64,000 bases of DNA from Candidatus Albibeggiatoa sp. nov. NOAA. GTDB lineage: Bacteria > Pseudomonadota > Gammaproteobacteria > Beggiatoales > Beggiatoaceae. This document shows positions 56,012 through 64,000 of the stretch, one piece after another; position 1 is the first letter of the stretch, and each line of letters starts with the position of its first letter. The notes beneath the pieces were generated by a model that saw nothing but the letters and a program-made list of their open reading frames with translations, had not been told where the DNA came from and did not search any database. A program made the position numbers and the translations under genes. The stretch lies in the NCBI GenBank assembly GCA_025800385.1, contig JAOXRS010000223.1, positions 67,823-131,822 of the forward strand, written 5' to 3'.

Positions 56012-57004
56012 ATGGTAGAAGCAAACCCACTCAAGGACAGTTTTGGTCGCAAAATAGAATATTTACGCTTATCGGTCACTGATCGATGTGATTTGCGTTG
56101 TTTCTACTGTATTCCAAAAGGATTTAAAGATTTTTCTACCCCAAGCCATTGGCTGACATTTGATGAAATTGAACGAATCATCGCAATCTTTGGCCAATTA
56201 GGTGTGAGCAAATTACGTCTCACAGGTGGTGAACCTTTAGTACGTAAAAATTTACCTGAATTAGTACAACGACTTGGACAGCTAGAAGGTATTGAAGATT
56301 TGTCACTAAGTACTAATGCAACGCAATTGGGTAAATATGCTGAAACCCTAAGAGCAAATGGGGTATCACGGATTAATGTCAGTTTAGACACGCTAAACCC
56401 CGAACGGTTTCAACATATTACGGGTGGCAATTTAAGCCAAGTTTTACAAGGTTTACAGGCCGCCAAGCAAGCAGGCTTTCATCCCATTAAAATTAATATG
56501 GTTATTATGAAAGGTGTTAATGATGATGAAGTGGCTGCGATGGTTGATTACTGTGCGGCCAATGACTTTACATTGCGCTTTATTGAAACCATGCCTATGG
56601 GCGAAACAGGTCAAGATGCAAGCCAGAATTACATTAGTTTACAAGATATTAAAAGTCAACTTGCTAAACAATATACATTGATTCCAACGGTGATGGGACG
56701 TGGTGCTGGCCCTGCCCGCTATTTTCAAATCCAAGGTACTAACCTGAAAATTGGTTTTATTACCCCGCTGTCACAACATTTCTGTGAAACCTGTAATCGA
56801 ATACGCTTATCTGTTGAAGGGACTTTATATCTCTGCTTGGGTCAAGATGATAAAATAGAACTGCGTGATGTGCTGCGCCAAGGCATTAGCGATGCCGAAT
56901 TGCGCCAACTTATTTTACAAGCCATTGCGTTAAAACCAGAAAAGCATGAGTTTAATCAGAAACCAGAACAAGTGGTCAGAATCATGTCTATGTCTGGTGG
57001 TTGA
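56012..57004 (+). CDS. moaA: GTP 3',8-cyclase MoaA
   Basis: This 330-residue radical-SAM enzyme performs the first step of molybdopterin synthesis with MoaC. The N-terminal cluster motif is CDLRCFYC, with LRLTGGEPLVRKNL and the C-terminal second cluster FCETCNRIRLSVEG and LCLG. The protein ends in a Gly-Gly (SMSGG), as MoaA requires. A strong AGGAGGAAG precedes the ATG. moaC is 26 kb away at 29668. An FNR-like site upstream of the preceding gene hints at induction in low oxygen. Confidence 0.97.
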   Translation: MVEANPLKDSFGRKIEYLRLSVTDRCDLRCFYCIPKGFKDFSTPSHWLTFDEIERIIAIFGQLGVSKLRLTGGEPLVRKNLPELVQRLGQLEGIEDLSLSTNATQLGKYAETLRANGVSRINVSLDTLNPERFQHITGGNLSQVLQGLQAAKQAGFHPIKINMVIMKGVNDDEVAAMVDYCAANDFTLRFIETMPMGETGQDASQNYISLQDIKSQLAKQYTLIPTVMGRGAGPARYFQIQGTNLKIGFITPLSQHFCETCNRIRLSVEGTLYLCLGQDDKIELRDVLRQGISDAELRQLILQAIALKPEKHEFNQKPEQVVRIMSMSGG

Positions 57005-57070
57005 TTCACAAGCATAACCAATGCCCCCATAACAACTTTAACATTGACTAGACCCTTTTAGGGAGGGGAT

Positions 57071-57553
57071 ATGAAAATTAACAACTTCGTAGAATGGACA
57101 GATGAGTTAAGTGTTGGTATTCAAGAGATTGATGAACAACACAAAATATTAGTTGATTTACTGAATCGTTTGTATGAATCTATTATTCTACGCACGGATG
57201 ACGAAGAAGCATCCCAAGTATTAACTGAGCTTTCACAATATACCATTGTACATTTTGCGGTTGAAGAAAGTTTAATGCGTATTTTAGGTTATGATGAGTA
57301 TGAAGAACATAAAAAACACCATGAAGAACTAACGCAGCAAGTGATTGAATTGTCAAATAAAGTGAAAGCAGGCAAATTGTCTTCTAGTATGGAGTTACTA
57401 AACTTTTTGAAAAACTGGTTAACTAAGCATATCTTGATTGAAGACAAACGTTATACAGCGCACTTTTTGGACTGTGGTGTGAAAAAATCATGGACAGAAC
57501 AAAGCTGGGTCGGGCGCATCTGGGATGCCGTGCATCATCAGCAACATAACTAA
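57071..57553 (+). CDS. bacteriohemerythrin
   Basis: This 160-residue non-haem diiron oxygen-binding protein has the ligand set of the family: His in IDEQHKIL, His and Glu in HFAVEESLM, His in HKKHHEEL, and the His-x4-Asp pair HILIED. It probably binds or senses oxygen in the cytoplasm. A GGGAGGGG ribosome site precedes the ATG. It follows moaA by 66 bp and precedes an M48 peptidase, in what could be one transcript. Oxygen handling matches the FNR-like site upstream. Confidence 0.94.
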   Translation: MKINNFVEWTDELSVGIQEIDEQHKILVDLLNRLYESIILRTDDEEASQVLTELSQYTIVHFAVEESLMRILGYDEYEEHKKHHEELTQQVIELSNKVKAGKLSSSMELLNFLKNWLTKHILIEDKRYTAHFLDCGVKKSWTEQSWVGRIWDAVHHQQHN

Positions 57554-57598
57554 ATTTAACGCCTTTATTTTACATTTTATGTATGCAGGTAGCTGAAC

Positions 57599-58411
57599 AT
57601 GCGTCTTACCGTTACAAGGGTTGCCCCTATTGTTTTATTTCTGCTCTATGCGGGTTATTACTATATGACTCACTTGGAGAATGTGCCAATTACAGGGCGG
57701 CAACAACTGGTTGACCTCACTTCTGAAGAAGAAAAGAAGTTGGGTATGCAGTCTTACCAAGAAATTTTACAACAATCTAAAGTAGTGCAATCAGGTGACC
57801 TTATCAGTCAAATTCGTAAAATTGGTGAGCGTATTGCTGCTGTTGCTAACCTGCCTCAAGCTGATTGGGAATTCAATCTCATTAACGCGCCTCAGTTAAA
57901 TGCATTTGCATTACCGGGAGGAAAAGTGGCTGTTTATACAGGGATTGTGCCTGTGGCTGAAAATGTGAACGGTATGGCGGTGATTATGGGTCATGAGGTC
58001 GGACATGTGATTGCTAGACATGGTGCGGAAAGGTTGGCATATGAAAAGCTGAAAAACTTGGGTATGCTCGCAATGACTGTATCGGTCAGTGATATGGATT
58101 TTCAAACTCAGGCTGTAGTCATGGGGGCATTGGGTTTAGGCTCGCACTATGGCATGATGTTACCGTTTTCCCGTTTGCATGAATCAGAGGCAGATTATAT
58201 CGGTTTATTGCTGATGTCGCGTGCTTGCTTTGATCCAAAAGAAGCCCCTAAATTTTGGCAGCGGATGGCAAAAGCAGCAGGGGATGGTAAACAGCCTGCG
58301 GAGTTTATGTCAACGCACCCTTCTCATAACACACGGATTAAGCAACTACAGCAGTGGATACCAGAAGCTTTACAAGAAAAAGCCAAGGTCTGTAAAAGAC
58401 AGTCAGCTTAA
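57599..58411 (+). CDS. M48-family metallopeptidase
   Basis: This 270-residue zinc protease has the HExxH site in MGHEVGHVIARHG and the third ligand in HESEADYIGLLLM. The N-terminal hydrophobic segment (APIVLFLLYAGYYYM) acts as a signal or membrane anchor, so the enzyme works in the periplasm or at the membrane. The family includes LoiP/BepA-like quality-control proteases of the outer membrane. There is no lipobox. It follows the hemerythrin by 45 bp. Confidence 0.93.
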   Translation: MRLTVTRVAPIVLFLLYAGYYYMTHLENVPITGRQQLVDLTSEEEKKLGMQSYQEILQQSKVVQSGDLISQIRKIGERIAAVANLPQADWEFNLINAPQLNAFALPGGKVAVYTGIVPVAENVNGMAVIMGHEVGHVIARHGAERLAYEKLKNLGMLAMTVSVSDMDFQTQAVVMGALGLGSHYGMMLPFSRLHESEADYIGLLLMSRACFDPKEAPKFWQRMAKAAGDGKQPAEFMSTHPSHNTRIKQLQQWIPEALQEKAKVCKRQSA

Positions 58412-58488
58412 TCAGGTTGTGAGTTAAAACATCAAGACGGCATTCCAACGGTAATCGCTGGAACGAATGTAAAGTCTATTAAAACAGT

Positions 58489-58519
58489 ACTCCCAAACAA
58501 GTAATAATGCTTTGGGAGT
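58489..58519. terminator. bidirectional terminator hairpin
   Basis: A 9-bp perfect stem (ACTCCCAAA with TTTGGGAGT) lies between the M48 gene and the convergent exported protein. Confidence 0.7.
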
Positions 58520-58530
58520 CAACGTTTAGT

Positions 58531-59241
58531 TTAAAAATTCAACTGTAATATTTCTAATAGTCTTCGCGCATATTTGCTGGATTTGCCCGAGACTTTAAAC
58601 AGAATAATCTTTTGCTCAGGTAAGCAACGCACAATTCCTTGATACCCACTTTCATTGACTCCAAATAAAGCCAGTTTCTCATAATCAATTTCAAAATTAC
58701 GCGCAAATCCTGAATTTCTCAAAGCCGTTTCGCCTCGCTCAAGGCATTTACTGCGACCCAATAAGCTATCTTGCCATGTTTTGGCACTATTGCCTCCATA
58801 ACTAGGTTTAACTGTCTTTGTGGCTGCTGAGAGTGGGGCAACAACTTGAATATCAGAAGGTTTGGTGGCTGTATCAGATTTAATGGCGGGTGCAAAAGAT
58901 TTTTGGATAGCAAGACGAATGTTTTGAGCTTTGGCTTTGATGGTTTTGGTGGAATTAGCAACGATGGCAACAACAAAAACCCCTTGTGTATCGATACATC
59001 TGACCATTGCCTTATATTTATAATCCTTGGTGGGATTGAAAGCAGCAAATAAATTAGCACCTGCGGGTAAAAACTTTTTAAAACCATTGCTCTTTAACAC
59101 TTTCCTGCTGGCTGCAATACAGGCTGGGTTTGTAAAAGAGAAATTCTCACCTACACTAACAGCAATATAAGGTGGTGCGGCATGACTCGGTAAGGAGTAT
59201 AAGCACAGCATGAACCCTAGTAGATAGTAAATAGACTTCAT
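58531..59241 (-). CDS. exported protein with internal duplication, function unknown
   Basis: This 236-residue protein has a signal peptide (IYYLLGFMLCLYSLPSHA-AP). The mature part appears to contain two copies of one domain: C-x-x-x-x-x-x-x-L-x-x-x-G-F, followed by a G-x-N segment, a V-R-C triplet (KAMVRCID and QGIVRCLP), and a helical end (residues about 35-110 and 165-235). The paired cysteines in each copy could form disulfides. The middle is a Thr/Pro linker. The ATG at 59241 has GAGGAA at 7 nt; an upstream frame to 59283 lacks a signal. I do not recognise a family. Confidence 0.8.
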   Translation of the reverse strand: MKSIYYLLGFMLCLYSLPSHAAPPYIAVSVGENFSFTNPACIAASRKVLKSNGFKKFLPAGANLFAAFNPTKDYKYKAMVRCIDTQGVFVVAIVANSTKTIKAKAQNIRLAIQKSFAPAIKSDTATKPSDIQVVAPLSAATKTVKPSYGGNSAKTWQDSLLGRSKCLERGETALRNSGFARNFEIDYEKLALFGVNESGYQGIVRCLPEQKIILFKVSGKSSKYARRLLEILQLNF

Positions 59242-59688
59242 TACGGTTTCCTCGCTGGCATGTCTGACAGATATAGGTCGCATTGACTAATCAGTGACAT
59301 GTAAAAGGTTATTTTAATTTCAACTTGTGTGCTGAATAATGTCTATACGGCGATACCGTTGTATAAACGTCAGTTTTTTAGCATATTGCCAAAGGCTTTA
59401 GCTAAATTGATACCAAATGCCATATTTTGGACATATTTCAACCCCATTTTAGCCTAAAAGTCTGCTAGCTCTCTATATGTAAAGTGATTTATTTATACTA
59501 TTTTATATACGGCTAATCGTGCTAGAAGCAAATTTAGTCGCTTTATGTCTCACCTTTCTGCAATTAAGATGCTAGACTTTAAAAAGTGATGTTTAACATC
59601 CATAGTGATGATTTATTGACTTTAATATAGCCGTACTCAGTCTATTTTGCATATCCATCCTAATATATAAGAATTAAACCTGAAGTTT
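59242..59688. other. 447-bp divergent intergenic region
   Basis: This AT-rich region lies between the exported protein and gtrA and should hold both promoters. No gene, RNA or strong repeat is evident. Confidence 0.45.
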
Positions 59689-60099
59689 ATGATCGATCAA
59701 TTATTTGAGCCTCATTTTGTAAAGAAGCTATTTAAATTTGGTATTGTTGGCGGCATTGCGACAGCTATCCATATTGGTATGGTCGCGGTATTGGTTGAGC
59801 TGGTTCACTTAAGTGCAGTAGTTGCAACATTTCCCGCTTACATACTTGCATTGCTGTGGTCATACACGCTTAATCAACGTTGGACATTTAAAGCTAAAGG
59901 CCACTATAGTGATTTTTTACCTAAATTTTTAGTTGTTTATTTCATCGGCTTGTTGGCCTGTACAGCGATTATGTATATTTGTGAACAATTACACATACAT
60001 TATCAAATTGGCTTGTTAATTACGGTCATTGTTGTGCCAATATACAATTTTTTATTAAACCATTTTTGGGTTTTTCGTCATAACGAAACCGTCGCATAA
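59689..60099 (+). CDS. GtrA-family membrane protein
   Basis: This 136-residue, four-helix membrane protein of the GtrA family is thought to flip or assist movement of lipid-linked sugars across the inner membrane. Hallmarks are FKFGIVGGIATAIHIGMV at the N-terminus, LNQRWTFKAKG in the middle and FLLNHFWVFR at the end. It precedes gspE by 27 nt, an unusual partner; a coordinating link between glycan export and type II secretion is not established. Confidence 0.9.
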   Translation: MIDQLFEPHFVKKLFKFGIVGGIATAIHIGMVAVLVELVHLSAVVATFPAYILALLWSYTLNQRWTFKAKGHYSDFLPKFLVVYFIGLLACTAIMYICEQLHIHYQIGLLITVIVVPIYNFLLNHFWVFRHNETVA

Positions 60100-60126
60100 A
60101 CTACCTTTATCAATAAGTAAATATCC

Positions 60127-61827
60127 ATGAATGCACCGACAGAATTTCAAATTCAACCTCGTCTAGGCGATATGCTGATTACTGACCAATTGGTTTCAGA
60201 GCAAGATATTCAGCGAGCTGTAGATTTTCAACAACGCTTTGGTGGGCGTTTAGGTGCGGTATTGATTCGGATGGGGGCAATTTCGGAAGATAGCTTATTG
60301 CAAGTTTTGTCGAAACAGTTGGATTTAGAAATTATCCATAGTAACAATATTCCATTCGATGCTAACTATTTATTACAACAAGTAGAACAAACAGGGATTG
60401 AAAAAGATTGGTGGCTGGATCAAGAGGTGGTTGTGTGGGCAAATGAAGATGAGAGTTTGCATTGTATTTCACGTAATCCATTAGATGAAACCTTGCATGA
60501 AGTATTTGAGCATATTTACGCAGGGCAAGAGATTACATGGTATTTAGTGCGAAATCAGGACTTAGATCGAATTTTAGATGTATTGTCTAAAGCCCAAGGC
60601 GAGGGTGAATTAGACAATGTAGATGATATTAATGTGTTGCGTGAGCTAGCAGAAGGTGCGCCCGTGGTCGAATTTGTGAATAATATGTTTTCACAAGCGA
60701 TTGATCGCCGCGCATCAGACGTACATGTTGAGCCAGAAGAACATACTTTTTTTGTACGTTACCGTGTGGATGGTGTGTTGTATGAGCATATTAATTTGCC
60801 CAAAGAACGTTTTAACCCAATTGCTTCACGGATTAAATTGATTTCGGGGTTAGACATTGCAGAGCGGCGTTTGCCACAAGACGGGCGTTTAAACATTCGT
60901 GTCAGTGGTCAAGATTTAGATATTCGTGTGTCATGTTTACCAGGGGTGCATGGCGAATCGATTGTGATGCGTTTATTACCAAAAGAACGCCAAACCAGTC
61001 GGTTGCAACAGCTTGGTTTTGCACCAGATCACTTAGATATGTTTGATAATTGGATTAATGAACCGCACGGGATTATTTTAGTCACAGGGCCTACAGGTTC
61101 AGGTAAATCAACGACATTATATGCAGCATTGGATGCAGTCAATAATCGCTCACAAAAAATTATTACGGTTGAAGACCCCGTTGAATATCAACTTAAAGGC
61201 ATTACCCAAGTACAAGCACATAGTGAAATTGGCTTTACATTCGCCAGTGCATTGCGCTCTATTCTACGCCAAGACCCTGATATTGTGATGATTGGTGAGA
61301 TTCGTGATGTGGAAACCGCCGAGATTGCGATTCAAGCCTCACTCACAGGTCACCTGGTTTTATCAACCTTGCATACCAATGACTCAGTCAGTGCATTTAC
61401 CCGTTTGGTGGATATGGGGGTTGAGCCATTTTTGGTTGCTACATCAGTGAAGGCGGTACAAGCACAGCGTTTAGTTCGGCGTTTATGCCCACATTGTGCT
61501 GAGCCTGATGAGCCATTGGCAGAGATTCAAGCCCGTACCCAACAATTATTACCTGCTCCGTTAAATGAGCAAGCCCCAAATTGGAAAAAAGCAGTCGGTT
61601 GTCAAGAGTGTCAAGGCTCGGGTTATAGCGGTCGAATTGGTATTTATGAGCTAGTTGAAGTGTCACCAGAATTACAAAACTTAGTATTACAGCACGCACC
61701 GTCGCCTAAATTACGCGAAATAGCAAACGACCAAGGTTATAGAACATTACGTGAAGATGGTTGGATTAAAGCTTATCAAGGTATTACCAGTGTAGATGAA
61801 GTATTACGGATTACCAGTGAGCATTAG
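60127..61827 (+). CDS. gspE: type II secretion / pilus assembly ATPase GspE
   Basis: This 566-residue traffic ATPase powers assembly of the type II secretion pseudopilus or a pilus. It has an N-terminal MshEN-like domain (RLGDMLITDQLVSEQDIQRAVDFQQ, about residues 12-110), Walker A GPTGSGKSTT, Asp box VEDPVEYQ, Walker B IVMIGEIRD, His box LSTLHTND and the four-Cys zinc site CPHC ... CQEC. These fit GspE more than PilB or MshE, though the MshEN domain occurs in all. No other gsp genes lie beside it: upstream is gtrA, downstream a different ATPase. Confidence 0.9.
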   Translation: MNAPTEFQIQPRLGDMLITDQLVSEQDIQRAVDFQQRFGGRLGAVLIRMGAISEDSLLQVLSKQLDLEIIHSNNIPFDANYLLQQVEQTGIEKDWWLDQEVVVWANEDESLHCISRNPLDETLHEVFEHIYAGQEITWYLVRNQDLDRILDVLSKAQGEGELDNVDDINVLRELAEGAPVVEFVNNMFSQAIDRRASDVHVEPEEHTFFVRYRVDGVLYEHINLPKERFNPIASRIKLISGLDIAERRLPQDGRLNIRVSGQDLDIRVSCLPGVHGESIVMRLLPKERQTSRLQQLGFAPDHLDMFDNWINEPHGIILVTGPTGSGKSTTLYAALDAVNNRSQKIITVEDPVEYQLKGITQVQAHSEIGFTFASALRSILRQDPDIVMIGEIRDVETAEIAIQASLTGHLVLSTLHTNDSVSAFTRLVDMGVEPFLVATSVKAVQAQRLVRRLCPHCAEPDEPLAEIQARTQQLLPAPLNEQAPNWKKAVGCQECQGSGYSGRIGIYELVEVSPELQNLVLQHAPSPKLREIANDQGYRTLREDGWIKAYQGITSVDEVLRITSEH

Positions 61828-61930
61828 TTTTCAGGCATTTGCGCCATGTAAAAATATGCTCAGGATATAGACGAATCTCATTCAGCGTGCTAAAAAAAGC
61901 ATCATTATCAGCTAAAAAGCTCACAACATC

Positions 61931-63274
61931 ATGCCACCCATTACCGATAATCAAACTTTAAAAAAGCTTTACAACGCATTCGATGGTTTTCCATTACATC
62001 CAGACAATGAGCGCGACCGACAGTTGTATGTGGATTGTCAGAAGGTGCGTGGTGATACCAATATTTTGAATGATTTGGGAACACATATTGAGTGGTCGGA
62101 TGAGCCGACTTGTCAGCTTTATGCGGGACATCGTGGTGCGGGTAAGTCTACGGAATTATTGCGTTTAAAACAGCATTTGGAACAGCAAGGTTTTCATGTG
62201 GTGTATTTTGCGGCGGATGATGGTGATATTGACCCAGAGGATGCACGGTATACGGATATTTTATTGGCGTGTGTGCGGCAGCTGTTAAAAGATTTACAGC
62301 AAACCAATTCAAAACCGTTACAAAAATGGCTCAAAGAGATGTGGACTGGGTTGAAAGACTTAGCTCAAACTGAAATTGATTTTGATATACAAGGTGATAT
62401 TGAAATTTCTTTAGCATTTACCAAGTTGACTGCTAATTTACGAGGTAGCCCGTCTGTACGACAAAAGATTCGGGAACAGGTTGATCCGCATACTGTTGGT
62501 TTGTTGGATGCGTTAAATGAATTTATTCAAGAAGCTTGTCACAGCGAAATTGAGCCGAATAAGTTGGTGTTGATTGTGGATAATTTGGATCGGATTGTGC
62601 CAATTTATGATGCTGAAACCAAGCGTTCTAATCATGAGAGTATTTTTTTAGACCGCAATGAGCAGTTAACCGCGTTGCAATGTCATGTGATTTATACCGT
62701 TCCGATTTCGTTGGTGTATTCAGAGCATGGTACTTTATTGAAAGATCGTTATGAGGGTTTGGGCGTTTTGCCGATGATTTCGGTGCATGAGCGCAGTCCA
62801 GATCGAGAACCTTATCAGATTGGTTTAGACAGTTTTTATGAGTTATTAGATAAACGGGCACAATTTGCCGCAGGCTGTTCTATTTTGGAGGTGTTTGGTG
62901 ATAAAGCAATTATTGAAAAGTTGTGTTTAAAGAGTGGTGGGCATTTGCGTAACTTGATGCAGTTGTTGCAGGGTACATTACGTTATTTGCCGCAATTTCG
63001 AGATGCAAAAAAAGCTATGGCGCGTTCGATTATGAGGATGCGGGAAACATATGTGAGTGCAATTGACCATGAAGACTGGGAACGATTAGCAAAGGTCTCT
63101 CTTGCGTTTGAAATTGAGAATAATCAAGGCTATCGTGATTTATTGTTTAATCGTAGTATTTTGGAATATCAATTAACCACTGATGATAATGGCAACTCTA
63201 AGTGGCAAGATGTACATCCTGTGATTTTAAAAATTGAACAGTTTGAGCGTGCTTTGCAACAGGTGACATCATGA
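61931..63274 (+). CDS. P-loop ATPase of a two-gene cassette
   Basis: This 447-residue protein has a P-loop GHRGAGKSTELLRL near residue 68, a Walker B-like LVLIVDNLDR near 215, and a C-terminal helical region with FERALQQ at its end. The overall layout suggests an AAA/STAND-like ATPase with an N-terminal extension. The next gene begins inside its stop codon (ATGA overlap), so the two are translationally coupled. No helicase, nuclease or transporter motif is seen. I do not recognise a characterised family; a role in NTP-dependent conflict or signalling is inference. Confidence 0.82.
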   Translation: MPPITDNQTLKKLYNAFDGFPLHPDNERDRQLYVDCQKVRGDTNILNDLGTHIEWSDEPTCQLYAGHRGAGKSTELLRLKQHLEQQGFHVVYFAADDGDIDPEDARYTDILLACVRQLLKDLQQTNSKPLQKWLKEMWTGLKDLAQTEIDFDIQGDIEISLAFTKLTANLRGSPSVRQKIREQVDPHTVGLLDALNEFIQEACHSEIEPNKLVLIVDNLDRIVPIYDAETKRSNHESIFLDRNEQLTALQCHVIYTVPISLVYSEHGTLLKDRYEGLGVLPMISVHERSPDREPYQIGLDSFYELLDKRAQFAAGCSILEVFGDKAIIEKLCLKSGGHLRNLMQLLQGTLRYLPQFRDAKKAMARSIMRMRETYVSAIDHEDWERLAKVSLAFEIENNQGYRDLLFNRSILEYQLTTDDNGNSKWQDVHPVILKIEQFERALQQVTS

Positions 63275-64000
63275 GTATTGCTATCAATTCAACATCGATC
63301 AGTACGATTCAAAATGATTATACGCCTGAGCAGGAAATTGAATATCAGGGGTTGCGTAATGCGTTGCAGTGGACGGATGAGTTTGGGTTATTTTTTGTGC
63401 AATGTAGTCCAGCACAAGGTAAACAAATTTATACACGCTTAACAAAAGATTTATTACATGAGAAGCAAGGTCATTTGTTGGTTTTAGATAAAGAAATTGA
63501 TGATTTGTATCCTGAGTTAGCAGCGTTAGATAAGATTCAAGACTTGGATATGGTGTTTATTTTGGGTTTGGAGAAATCGTTTGAGCGTTATATTGGTGCG
63601 GGTTATGGTGGTCAAGGTGATTATTATCGAGAAGATAGTGTGCCAAGGGTGTTGGGTTGTTTGAATTTAGAACGGGAGAAATTACGAGATAGTTTTCCAA
63701 ATTTGAGTTTGGTATTTTTGTTACCGCGTTTTGGCATGAAGTATTTCATTCGACGGGCAAAAGATTGTTTTGATTGGCAAGCAGGTGTGTTTCATTTTTC
63801 AACAGAAAAGCCTTTATTAGAGAAGCAAGTTTCTGAGTTATTAAAAGATACTGATTTTGAGCATTATAAAACTTTAGATAACAAAGAACGAATTAATCAA
63901 ATTGTCGAAATGCGGGCTTGTTTAGATGAATTAGATCAAAATGATGAGCGTTATGCTGAATTATTAAGTAAACTGGGAGGTGTTCATTTATCTAAGCATC
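63271..64000 (+). CDS. partner protein of the ATPase, cut by the window edge
   Basis: The reading frame is open from the ATG at 63271 to the end of the window, giving the first 243 codons. The ATG overlaps the stop of the upstream ATPase gene. The N-terminal part (IEYQGLRNALQWTDEFGLFFVQCSPAQGK) looks like the beginning of a P-loop-like or nucleotide-handling fold but no clear Walker A is present. The later part is helical and acidic. The C-terminus is outside the window, so the domain content cannot be finished here. Confidence 0.75.
   Translation, partial: MSIAINSTSISTIQNDYTPEQEIEYQGLRNALQWTDEFGLFFVQCSPAQGKQIYTRLTKDLLHEKQGHLLVLDKEIDDLYPELAALDKIQDLDMVFILGLEKSFERYIGAGYGGQGDYYREDSVPRVLGCLNLEREKLRDSFPNLSLVFLLPRFGMKYFIRRAKDCFDWQAGVFHFSTEKPLLEKQVSELLKDTDFEHYKTLDNKERINQIVEMRACLDELDQNDERYAELLSKLGGVHLSKH

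Noticed and set aside
61931..64000. Foreign origin of the ATPase cassette from its leucine codon use
   Set aside because: TTG seemed frequent at first sight, but an informal count in the last gene gives TTA at least as often, so there is no clear compositional difference.

Overview
The window is AT-rich chromosomal DNA packed with genes on both strands. All genes are bacterial, and the gene families (NudC, DnaJ, CheB/CheD, GspE with an MshEN domain, MidA, pteridine reductase, CYTH/CHAD, PAP-type PPK2, DIP1984, DUF6489-like) fit a gammaproteobacterium. A low-GC, free-living, redox-sensing member of the Thiotrichales (Beggiatoa-like) is my best guess. That placement is inferred from overall gene content; no rRNA or other marker is present to prove it. 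I see no tRNA, rRNA, CRISPR array, prophage or insertion sequence. Layout: 0.2-7.2 kb is a surface-glycan block: UDP-galactopyranose mutase (glf), a DUF805-like membrane protein, and a 1665-residue enzyme joining a sulfotransferase-like domain, a coiled coil, three glycosyltransferase domains and a methyltransferase. 7.2-13.5 kb holds a TonB-dependent receptor and a very large secreted protein built partly of two kinds of short solenoid repeat. 14-26.3 kb mixes polyphosphate enzymes (a two-domain polyphosphate:AMP phosphotransferase and a CYTH-CHAD protein) with an orphan sugar-binding protein, argJ, dnaJ, a GT2, nudC, an NrtR-like regulator, an SMR transporter, a DUF167 protein and thiO. 26.3-44.6 kb is mostly housekeeping: DIP1984, midA-like, pteridine reductase, moaC, gatA, a CoA-binding protein, argDF, a REC-kinase next to cca, a large GGDEF/EAL protein, gltX, and a cheD-cheB-alkD operon. 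44.8-50 kb contains serS, an EEP-family hydrolase, an HTH-ATPase and a divergent exported protein. 49.4-55.3 kb is accessory metabolism: LysR and divergent MFS plus monooxygenase, then a capreomycidine-synthase-like PLP enzyme, a histidine-decarboxylase-like PLP enzyme and a membrane desaturase. 55.6-58.4 kb holds a DUF6489-like gene, moaA, a bacteriohemerythrin and an M48 protease, preceded by an FNR-like site. 59.7-61.8 kb holds gtrA and gspE. 61.9 kb to the window edge is a two-gene ATPase cassette with overlapping ATGA that runs off the end. Several threads recur. Redox and oxygen: FNR-like sites, molybdopterin genes, hemerythrin and an oxygen-dependent desaturase. Polyphosphate: PAP and CYTH-CHAD. 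Arginine synthesis: argJ and argDF, with a terminator-like hairpin in the argD leader. Signalling: CheB/CheD, REC-kinase and c-di-GMP enzyme. The most interesting parts are the two-gene ATPase cassette at the right edge, the PLP-enzyme pair with an altered decarboxylase active-site motif, the solenoid-repeat secreted protein, the argD leader, and two unrelated palindromic elements of about 132 bp in intergenic DNA.
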